Positions 43,308 to 49,240 of a DNA stretch of 49,240 nucleotides are shown here, piece by piece. The position numbers and the translations under genes were made by a program. The stretch spans positions 1-49,240 of the forward strand of contig CBEVZC010000006.1 of the NCBI GenBank assembly GCA_965554225.1. Reading direction: 5' to 3'. The notes beneath the pieces are model-generated. The model was not told the DNA's origin and made no database searches. It saw nothing but the letters and a program-made list of their open reading frames with translations. The stretch's first letter is position 1, and each line of letters opens with the position of its first letter. This DNA comes from BMS3ABIN04 sp965554225 (GTDB lineage: Bacteria; Bacteroidota; Ignavibacteria; Ignavibacteriales; Melioribacteraceae).

Positions 43308-43991
43308 TTATGAACTTTTATCTTTATAAACATCTATTTTTTTAGATGAAAGAACTTCATAGTTTCTGTCTTCAAAAGGAAGACTGGTATTTTCATAGAT
43401 ATAATTCTTTACCCACTTCTCTCTTTCATCAAACAAATTAAATATTACATCATGGTAAGCTTCAAAAATATTTTCTATGAATTCAATTACTCTTTTATCT
43501 TTGTAGGTGTTCGGATCCATCTTAAACTCTTCGAAATACTTTTTTAATTTTGAAGCATATACATATTTATCTCCGGTAACCCAAGTATTAACGGTACTTA
43601 ATCCGGTTGGAATTCCTTTTTTATTCATTGAAATAAGTACTAAATGAACTAATTCACCCTTTTCATCCGTTACAAAAGTATGGAAATGACCGTACTCATT
43701 CTTTCTGTGAGCATGAAAGAATATACGACAGCCGGTCTTCTCGTCTACAACTCCCCCATCCCAAGGGTAATGATAATACGGATCAAAAACATATTTTTTC
43801 CCGTTCATTATTTTCAGAACCAGGTTCGAACCTTCATTTCTTAGGGAATTTATAATATCGATAATCTTTTTAAGATATAAGCGGTAAATTCTTTGAGTTT
43901 TTACTACTAACTGTTTTGAAAATATTTTTAGCGGAGTGGTTAATCCTAAACTTAAAATAACTGCTGATTTTATAAACTTTCTTCTATCCAT
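43308..43991 (-). CDS. Secreted protein of unknown function with Tat-like signal (resembles DUF6969)
   Basis: The 227-residue protein begins MDRRKFIKSAVILSLGLTTP, a twin-arginine-like signal (R-R-x-F-I-K), though with Asp where S/T is usual. The mature part has the conserved-looking block YPWDGGVVDEKTGCRIFFHA, HRKNEYGHFHTFV, LVHLVLISMNKKGIPTGLSTVNTWVTGD. This pattern of YPWDG, H-A-H, GHFHTF and NxWVTG resembles what I remember of the DUF6969 family. Several His residues could bind a metal or cofactor, which would suit Tat export. The function is unknown. It stands alone, with 155-211 base gaps on each side. Confidence 0.7.
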   Translation of the reverse strand: MDRRKFIKSAVILSLGLTTPLKIFSKQLVVKTQRIYRLYLKKIIDIINSLRNEGSNLVLKIMNGKKYVFDPYYHYPWDGGVVDEKTGCRIFFHAHRKNEYGHFHTFVTDEKGELVHLVLISMNKKGIPTGLSTVNTWVTGDKYVYASKLKKYFEEFKMDPNTYKDKRVIEFIENIFEAYHDVIFNLFDEREKWVKNYIYENTSLPFEDRNYEVLSSKKIDVYKDKSS

Positions 43992-44146
43992 ATTTCTTCT
44001 TAAAAAATCATATTTATTAAATAAAAAATGAGATTGATCTAAAATTTATTTATCTCCGCTTTCTCCTTTCAATCCCCCATGTTTAAAGTTTGGGTGCAAT
44101 TTAAGCAGATAAAACAAATTACGACCAATCTCATATAAATTGCAAC

Positions 44147-44842
44147 TTATTTTTTAGGGCTGCAAGGATTGCATTTCCCTTTCATCTTCATTGGTCCGCA
44201 AGGATTTTCACCCATTGCCATTGCATCGGAAGCAATAAAGTTAGTTGATAATTGAATATTCTCATCAACTTTACCAACTACCATAGAAGGTATTTTAACT
44301 CCGTAATCACTTAGCTTAATATCAAAAGTAGCTTTACCTTTTAGCAAATTACCTTTCATTTTAGCTTTAGTTCTAGCGCTTTCTTTATAATAAGTAAGTT
44401 CCCCCGGAACACTTAAATCATGAGTAACACCATGAATTGTTAAAGTTCCGTTAAGAGTAGCTTTAATTTTCTTTCCGTCCTCTAAGTTTTTAGATGATGT
44501 GTTTGAAATACCCTTTAATTTGAAAACCGCATAAGGATATTTTTCAGTATAAAGCCAGTTCTTACTATTTAAATGTTCATCTCTTAGACCAATACCGGTT
44601 TTCAATGAACGTAAATCAACAGATGCTTTACCCATTGCATGTTTGGTTATATCGTTTGGATCTAACATGACAACTACATTAATCTCATTCGATACACCAA
44701 CAATATTTTCTAATGCGGCATCCGATTCGAACGTAGCTTGATTTCTTCCGTCATTACTTGCTTTAAATGTTACCTGTGCATTTAAGGCCAATGCCATGCT
44801 TAGCATTAAACCTAAGGTTATCATGAATTTTCTCATGTACAT
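44147..44842 (-). CDS. YceI-family lipid-binding protein with a Cys-rich C-terminal tail
   Basis: This 231-residue protein has a signal peptide (cleavage after ALNAQ) and a lipocalin-like YceI domain (about 24-205). It shows DLRSLKTGIGLRDEHLNSKNWL, TLNGTLTIHGVTHDLSVP and FDIKLSDYGVKIP, which are typical of YceI. These proteins bind polyprenoid or other hydrophobic molecules in the periplasm. The last 26 residues are not part of the fold: they hold NPCGPMKMKGKCNPCSPKK with Cys215, Cys224 and Cys227, a possible metal or redox site. The start may be the second Met (residue 3). It is divergent from the small membrane protein gene. Confidence 0.92.
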   Translation of the reverse strand: MYMRKFMITLGLMLSMALALNAQVTFKASNDGRNQATFESDAALENIVGVSNEINVVVMLDPNDITKHAMGKASVDLRSLKTGIGLRDEHLNSKNWLYTEKYPYAVFKLKGISNTSSKNLEDGKKIKATLNGTLTIHGVTHDLSVPGELTYYKESARTKAKMKGNLLKGKATFDIKLSDYGVKIPSMVVGKVDENIQLSTNFIASDAMAMGENPCGPMKMKGKCNPCSPKK

Positions 44843-45061
44843 ACTCCTTTGTTTTTAGTTATTTGTTATTTACGAATGATTTCGATTTTATTTGTGATAC
44901 AAGAATATTCATTATCCAAAAGATTATCTGTCAGACGTTTGACACTTGCAATGTTTGATTGAAAAAGCATTAAAAATTGTTAACTTCGGAATGTCGCTTA
45001 TTTGGCAGTTTTAAGTGCTCAGATTTATTAAACTTGCAATAAACAAATTTTGGAGATAAAC

Positions 45062-45346
45062 ATGAAAAAATTTAACAAAAAGCAAAAAAACATTTTAATT
45101 GCGGCTTTTCTTGTAATTGGTGCTTCTTTTATAGTTTGGCTTGCTTACGGTGGAGAAATCTTCACAAAGACTCAGGTTTTAGTTGAAATTAAAGATGAAG
45201 TATTTGACACTTCATATAAGGAATGGCACGATAAATTTATTTGGGGCTTAGATTTGACTTTGGCAATTAGTGGAATAACAGCTGTAGTATCTGCTATATT
45301 ATTATTTTTCTTTAGAAGCAAAAAACAACTTAAAGCAAACAATTAA
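45062..45346 (+). CDS. Small two-helix membrane protein of unknown function
   Basis: Translation should start at the ATG at 45062 (94 residues), 6 bases after GGAG; the 45050 start in frame is a TTG inside that ribosome site. It has a basic start (KKFNKKQKN), a first helix (ILIAAFLVIGASFIVWLAYGG, about 11-31), and a periplasmic loop with acidic and Trp residues (KDEVFDTSYKEWHDKF). A second helix (DLTLAISGITAVVSAILLFFF) and a Lys-rich cytoplasmic tail follow. I do not recognise it. It converges on the hexapeptide gene. Confidence 0.65.
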   Translation: MKKFNKKQKNILIAAFLVIGASFIVWLAYGGEIFTKTQVLVEIKDEVFDTSYKEWHDKFIWGLDLTLAISGITAVVSAILLFFFRSKKQLKANN

Positions 45347-45365
45347 TTATTAATTTTTTATTTTC

Positions 45366-46079
45366 TTACTTACTAGCATCAACGGTTTTAACTGGAGGCG
45401 GATTCCATCCAACGATGGAGCCTTCTTTTATTTTTGCTAAATAAGGAGATGTTGTAGTTCCCGGAAGAGTACGAACATTATCTTCAATTGCAATAGGACC
45501 AATACCGGTTCCAGCGCCAATTTTACAATTATTGCCAATTGTTACCAGTCCGTATCTAAATTTTCCGGCTCCTTCATAAGCATGAACAGTAACGCGGGTA
45601 AAAGCCCCCATCAATGTATTTTCACCTACAAATATTAATTCAGGTCTAAAATGATCAAGCCAAACCAGCTGCATTATTTCGGCGCCTTTGCCAACATTAA
45701 CACCCATCCATCTAAAAAATTTATTCTTTGTCGGATTTCCTTTCATAAAAAACGAAACCGCAACTTGAAAAAGTAAAAGCAATCTTCTGCCGAACGGTAA
45801 ATTTAGTTTACGCCAATTTATAGAATCCGGCTCTTCGGAATCACCAAGTCCGAATATAGTATAATGCCTTCTCACGGGAGTTAAGAACTTCTCTAAGTTT
45901 TCTTTACCTTCGGCAGTTTTAGGATTAAGAGTTTTTACCTCCGTTCCTTTACCGCCAGAAGTTTTGCTTATATAAATATCTCTATTCGCTTTTTTACCAA
46001 GTTTTATAGCTCTTTCAATAATTTCCGTTGTAACAATCTTCATTACTTCTTCGGGAGATTTATCTCTATATTTTTTCAT
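45366..46079 (-). CDS. Left-handed beta-helix (hexapeptide-repeat) acyltransferase-like protein
   Basis: The 237-residue protein has a helical N-terminal domain (about 1-100). The beta-helix follows: VNVGKGAEIMQLVWLDHF, LIFVGENTLMGAFTRVTV, LVTIGNNCKIGAGTGIGPIAIEDNVRTLPG (in repeats), as in LbH acyltransferases. VHAYEG holds a His in the middle that could be catalytic, but the coenzyme-binding residues are not obvious. The N-terminal domain is unlike simple acetyltransferases. The acyl acceptor is unknown. It lies 90 bases downstream of cdsA on the same strand, so it may be co-transcribed. Confidence 0.75.
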   Translation of the reverse strand: MKKYRDKSPEEVMKIVTTEIIERAIKLGKKANRDIYISKTSGGKGTEVKTLNPKTAEGKENLEKFLTPVRRHYTIFGLGDSEEPDSINWRKLNLPFGRRLLLLFQVAVSFFMKGNPTKNKFFRWMGVNVGKGAEIMQLVWLDHFRPELIFVGENTLMGAFTRVTVHAYEGAGKFRYGLVTIGNNCKIGAGTGIGPIAIEDNVRTLPGTTTSPYLAKIKEGSIVGWNPPPVKTVDASK

Positions 46080-46169
46080 TTTATTACCTCAACGAATAAT
46101 TATTTTTCGAAACAAGAAGGATAAATATATTACTGATCAAGACCGGTAAACCAATTACTAATTTCTGGT

Positions 46170-46994
46170 TTACTTCACAAAATAAACCAGGTACAAGTAA
46201 ATAACCGGTGAAGACATTAGTAAAGAATCAAACCTATCAAATATTCCGCCATGACCGGGAATAATATTAGACGAATCTTTAACCCCGGCATCTCGTTTAA
46301 TTAAACTTTCCACTAAATCTCCTAACTGCCCAATTGTACCGATAATAATACCAATTACAACAGCGTCCTGCCAGGAAAGAATATTAAGGACCCACAATTT
46401 AACCAAAATCATTGTAATAACTGCGAAAGTAAATCCCGCTATTGCACCTTCCCAGCTTTTTTTAGGACTAACCCGCGGAAATAATTTATGCTTGCCGAAA
46501 GCAGAGCCTAAAAAGTAAGCCGCTGAATCACAAATCCAAATTGTAGCGAAAATAGAAATAATCAAAATTCCACCATGTTGGTAATTACCGGTTGTTAAAC
46601 CGAAAAATTCTCTAATACCGATTATTGTTCCGGCAAATAATCCTATATAAAAAATTCCGATTAATGTAGCGCCCACATTATTAATTGCCGATTTGTTATT
46701 CCGGAACAGCTCATTTAGCAAAAGAACAACTACAATCATTAAACTTAAGTGTTTAAAATTCAAAACATCTATATAAGAATTCGTTATAATAAAAAAAACA
46801 GAAATTAGTCCGATGGGAATATTTACAAAAACGGATTTGTTAAAACTCATTTTAGAAAATTCATAAAACGCTGTAAGACCAATAAAAAGAATCATTAAAT
46901 AAAACGGAAGTCTGCCGTAGTAAGAAATAAAAACAATTAACGGTATTGCAATAATAGCCACTAAAATACGGGTCATGCGGTTATTAAGAGCCAT
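46170..46994 (-). CDS. cdsA: Phosphatidate cytidylyltransferase (CdsA)
   Basis: CdsA makes CDP-diacylglycerol from phosphatidic acid and CTP for phospholipid synthesis. I start at the ATG at 46994 (274 residues), one base after the upstream stop (TGATATG); the longer frame to 47036 would overlap that gene. Seven to eight helices are visible. The family signature is clear: SLIKRDAGVKDSS followed by PGHGGIFDRFD, with the catalytic Asp and Arg. CWE/CDS residues such as SWEGAIAGF are also present. It is the last of CPBP-DUF2007-cdsA, all overlapping or touching. Confidence 0.95.
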   Translation of the reverse strand: MALNNRMTRILVAIIAIPLIVFISYYGRLPFYLMILFIGLTAFYEFSKMSFNKSVFVNIPIGLISVFFIITNSYIDVLNFKHLSLMIVVVLLLNELFRNNKSAINNVGATLIGIFYIGLFAGTIIGIREFFGLTTGNYQHGGILIISIFATIWICDSAAYFLGSAFGKHKLFPRVSPKKSWEGAIAGFTFAVITMILVKLWVLNILSWQDAVVIGIIIGTIGQLGDLVESLIKRDAGVKDSSNIIPGHGGIFDRFDSLLMSSPVIYLYLVYFVK

Positions 46995-46995
46995 A

Positions 46996-47340
46996 TCAGT
47001 TAACGGTATCCTCAGGATCTTCCTTATTAATATCACTAAGGATTACAAGCGCAGCTTCCATATTCACTTTTTTTACCATCACTTTAATAACAGCAAGGTT
47101 ACCGGTAACGGGAAAGCTCTGATCTTTTTGAGATAAAACCAATGTCTCAATTCCGGCTCCTTCCAAATTAGCTTTCAGCATATCCGCTTCAAACGATGCA
47201 TCTGTGGTATAAATAGTTATCCAATCCGAAGGATGTACTAAATGTCCCTCGTATTTTTCTCTTGGGATTAATTCTACTCCGCAATCGGGACAAACAGTTA
47301 TTCCCTTTACATATTCGGCTTCACATTTCGGACAAATCAT
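46996..47340 (-). CDS. Zinc-ribbon and DUF2007 domain protein
   Basis: The 114-residue protein has an N-terminal zinc ribbon, CPKC (3-6) and CPDC (17-20). A DUF2007-like domain (about 37-105: ITIYTTDASFEADMLKANLEGAGIETLVL) follows, as in small signal-transducing-like proteins of unknown job. Its ATG overlaps the stop of the CPBP gene by 4 bases, and cdsA starts one base after its stop, so all three are coupled. It may regulate membrane-lipid or protease partners, but this is inference from position only. Confidence 0.85.
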   Translation of the reverse strand: MICPKCEAEYVKGITVCPDCGVELIPREKYEGHLVHPSDWITIYTTDASFEADMLKANLEGAGIETLVLSQKDQSFPVTGNLAVIKVMVKKVNMEAALVILSDINKEDPEDTVN

Positions 47341-48308
47341 ATCTTACCTTTTTGATAGTTTGACAATTCCACTCTATTTTTTCTAATATAATATATTAAA
47401 CCCACAAACAAAACCGAAAGTGTTAAAAAACTAATTACAGAAATTGTAAGACCGCTGCTTGGAAGTACATTGGATTTAAAAACATCTTCATTACCCCATA
47501 TAAAATAAGCAACAACGGCTGTTAAGTTATTAAGAAAATGAAGCGTCATGGGAATAAAAATTGACTCTGTAGAGTATGCCGCATAGCCTAAATAAGCGCC
47601 TAAAGCTATTAATGGAATTAGTCCGTAAGGATTAAAATGATAAAGACCGAAAAACAAAGCCGTAAGAAAAACAGCCCAAAATGGTCTTAGCTTCTGCTCA
47701 AAACTTTTTTGTACAAAACCTCTGAAAAATATTTCTTCGCAAATTGCCGGAGTAACTGCAACTACCACAATTATCAGAAGCCCTTCGGCTGAATTATTCG
47801 CATTCAGTAACTGTCCGTATGTATCCTCAACTAATTTATCAAGTTTATCTAACAGTGTTTTAATATTATGTATCAAGACGCTGTTATTAGCCCACTGCTC
47901 AATAAAATAATTTTGTATGTAAAGATAATTCTGCATAATCGGGATTAACAATATTATTCCCACCGAAAACAGAATCAGCTCTTTTGTATCGGGAAATTTA
48001 AACCGGATAACAGTAGTAACATCTTCGTAGACAAGTTTTGCAAGTAATAATGCCGGGAAAAGAATGAACAAAATCTGGCTTCCCATAGTTAGAAACCTTA
48101 ATGCATTTATATCTGCATTTCTTAAATCCATTCCGAAAATAGAAACCGTTAAAATACCGCCTACAAACTGATAAAGTATAAACACGCCAACCAACCCGAA
48201 TAAAGCAGCGGCAGTAGGCGACATTATAGGATGCAGTTTAGGCCCATGCAAATTACTCGCCGGTTTATCTAAAGATTGATTTTCCGTATTATGGTCTTCA
48301 GGACTCAT
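47337..48308 (-). CDS. CPBP-family intramembrane glutamic endopeptidase
   Basis: The 323-residue protein has about eight membrane helices. The CPBP (CAAX/Rce1, Abi) catalytic motifs are in order: CEEIFFRGF (about 190-198, E-E-x-x-x-R), FGLYHFNPY (second motif with His), and MTLHFLNNL (third motif with His and Asn). These are complete, so proteolytic activity is likely; the substrate is unknown. It is the first gene of the cdsA unit and starts next to a 322-base gap. The N-terminal 30 residues are soluble. Confidence 0.92.
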   Translation of the reverse strand: MSPEDHNTENQSLDKPASNLHGPKLHPIMSPTAAALFGLVGVFILYQFVGGILTVSIFGMDLRNADINALRFLTMGSQILFILFPALLLAKLVYEDVTTVIRFKFPDTKELILFSVGIILLIPIMQNYLYIQNYFIEQWANNSVLIHNIKTLLDKLDKLVEDTYGQLLNANNSAEGLLIIVVVAVTPAICEEIFFRGFVQKSFEQKLRPFWAVFLTALFFGLYHFNPYGLIPLIALGAYLGYAAYSTESIFIPMTLHFLNNLTAVVAYFIWGNEDVFKSNVLPSSGLTISVISFLTLSVLFVGLIYYIRKNRVELSNYQKGKI

Positions 48309-48630
48309 TTTGGTAACTTATAAAATAAACTTTAATTTTGCTTGAGAAAAATATTAAAGTTGTAAAATTACAATAAAAATAATTGAATAAACAAAAGATT
48401 GGATATTTATTGTGATTGGGCTTTAATTCCTTCAGTGTAAAGCTAATCTCCCGATTCGCTAAATTATTAATTTTCCAATTAATAAATTTACCGTTATCGT
48501 TTTTTATAAAGCGAAAGAGGACTTTCGTTTTACAAGAAAATATTTAATTACAAAAATGGATCATTTCTTATTGTTCTTTCCCTTTCAACATAACATTTAC
48601 AGCTTTTATCAGCTAATTACCTAAAATAAT
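48309..48630. other. AT-rich gap between the CPBP gene and the right-edge barrel gene
   Basis: These 322 bases hold no convincing ORF or RNA gene. The CPBP promoter should be in the first part. I see no clear terminator for the barrel gene that ends at 48631. Confidence 0.3.
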
Positions 48631-49203
48631 TTAAATTTTAAATAGAATACCGGCTTTAATAAAAAACGAATTGAAACTAATGTCTTCTTCTTTTACAAAT
48701 ATAGGTTTTATGTCTACATTAAAAATCTTAATTTTGCCTGTATTATTAAATGTTTGTGCCGCTTCTATAATTATATTAAAGGGCTTATCAGCAAATAATC
48801 TTAGCCCGCCTATTATCTCAGGGGAAAAATTACCCCGGGGATAATTTAATAATCTTTCATAATCTCCATTTCCTACTGTTTCAATGTTATTAAAATTATA
48901 AAATAATCCTAACCCGATATACGGTTCTATTCTAGAAACAATCGGGGAATAATTAATTGAAGCCCCAACGCTTAAAAGGTTGTTGTCATAGATAAACGAT
49001 AATTTGTGGGGACTTGTTTCAGTTAAATAAAATCTTGTATGTATTTCTATTGAAACGGGTAGTCTTTTTAACGAATAATCCAAAATTAAATCAGGACCAA
49101 ACTGATAATTAATATTTTTATTTCCTAACAAAACATCACCCGTTATCCCTAACTTAAAAGTTTGTGAATTTATATAGCTATTACTAATTAAAATAAATAC
49201 AAT
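48631..49203 (-). CDS. Outer-membrane beta-barrel protein, 5' end unclear
   Basis: The frame reads a signal peptide (IIVFILISNSYINSQ), then about eight amphipathic strands such as FKLGITGDVLLG, LSVGASINYSPI and FFIKAGILFKI, ending near a Phe-Lys-Ile that suits an outer-membrane barrel. No ATG, GTG or TTG precedes the signal peptide: the frame is open only to 49224 and then meets a stop in the palindrome at 49217-49235. A TTG at 49131 would leave the protein without a signal. So the start has been lost or lies beyond a damaged junction at the window edge. I place the end at the first Ile codon of the signal. Confidence 0.6.
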   Translation of the reverse strand: MVFILISNSYINSQTFKLGITGDVLLGNKNINYQFGPDLILDYSLKRLPVSIEIHTRFYLTETSPHKLSFIYDNNLLSVGASINYSPIVSRIEPYIGLGLFYNFNNIETVGNGDYERLLNYPRGNFSPEIIGGLRLFADKPFNIIIEAAQTFNNTGKIKIFNVDIKPIFVKEEDISFNSFFIKAGILFKI

Positions 49204-49216
49204 TATATCGCAAAAG

Positions 49217-49235
49217 CCCTCCCCTTAGGGGAGGG
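49217..49235. repeat. GC-rich palindrome next to the right-edge gene
   Basis: CCCTCCCCT (49217-49225) and AGGGGAGGG (49227-49235) are exact inverted copies with one base between. The GC content is very unlike the surroundings. Similar CCCTCCCC/GGGGAGGG palindromes are, from memory, found as dispersed extragenic repeats in Bacteroidota genomes, and could cause contig breaks. Confidence 0.6.
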
Positions 49236-49240
49236 TTTGG

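Noticed and set aside
44027..44142. Inverted ATGAGATTG/CAATCTCAT pair between YceI and the Tat-like gene
   Set aside because: The 9-base arms are about 100 bases apart; chance or an unstable long-range pairing is as likely.
44929..44944. TGTCA/TGACA dyad and TTGACA -35 box between YceI and the small membrane gene
   Set aside because: No acceptable -10 element lies 16-18 bases downstream and the 5-base arms are too short to claim an operator.
1..49240. tRNA, rRNA or CRISPR features
   Set aside because: I scanned the gaps for T-loop-like GTTCGA sequences and for regularly spaced repeats. The only GTTCGA hit outside genes is in the transposase repeat and has no cloverleaf around it.

Overview
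This is a low-GC, gene-dense stretch of a bacterial chromosome. The gene content is that of a didermic bacterium of the Bacteroidota/Chlorobi/Ignavibacteria side of the tree. It has a GWxTD-domain protein, BamA/TamA-like and small beta-barrel outer-membrane proteins, an MlaEFD lipid-transport set, lipoproteins, a UvrA whose first zinc pair is altered, and hrcA-grpE-dnaJ without dnaK. An Ignavibacteria-like organism is my best guess from family resemblance; no rRNA is present to prove it. I see no tRNA, rRNA or CRISPR array.

Layout. 1-2500: the end of an unknown gene, then a convergent nfeD-slipin membrane pair. 2700-8300: an orphan four-PAS histidine kinase, a lipoprotein version of the thioredoxin/DUF255 family, and an FMN reductase. 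8.6-11.5 kb: heat-shock genes hrcA-grpE-dnaJ. 11.6-14.8 kb: a ComEA-like DNA-binding protein, a one-helix membrane protein and a PilM-like protein (a possible pilus/competence remnant), running into rsmD and coaD and closed by a strong terminator. 14.8-17.2 kb: a sodium:solute symporter with an extra cytoplasmic tail and a 73-residue membrane partner. 17.4-24 kb: a PpiD/SurA-type foldase, a beta-barrel protein, then the tightly overlapping aroK-aroB-GHL10 operon. 24-37 kb, minus strand: uvrA, then ubiA-like-rnhB-yraN-mlaE-mlaF-mlaD, then pfkB-bamA-like, then rimO-GWxTD.

37.3-42.1 kb is the accessory part. Two direct repeats of about 204 bp, nearly identical, carry the 3' end of a transposase gene. 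They flank a cassette of an ArsR-type repressor with its palindromic operator, a DoxX remnant, a Bcp peroxiredoxin, a methyltransferase, an old-yellow-enzyme reductase, a second AhpC/TSA-like peroxiredoxin and a CDGSH iron-sulfur protein. The genes look like a peroxide/electrophile detoxification set, probably brought in or bounded by an insertion sequence that has since decayed.

42.2-49.2 kb: an M48 lipoprotein protease, a Tat-like secreted protein of unknown function, a YceI protein with a cysteine tail, a small two-helix protein, a hexapeptide-repeat protein, then CPBP protease-DUF2007-cdsA. A beta-barrel gene at the right edge has lost a recognisable start next to a GC-rich palindrome.

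Most of the window is housekeeping. The parts most worth a second look are the repeat-flanked redox cassette, the ATC start of the comEA-like gene, the symporter/small-protein pair, and the damaged right-edge gene.
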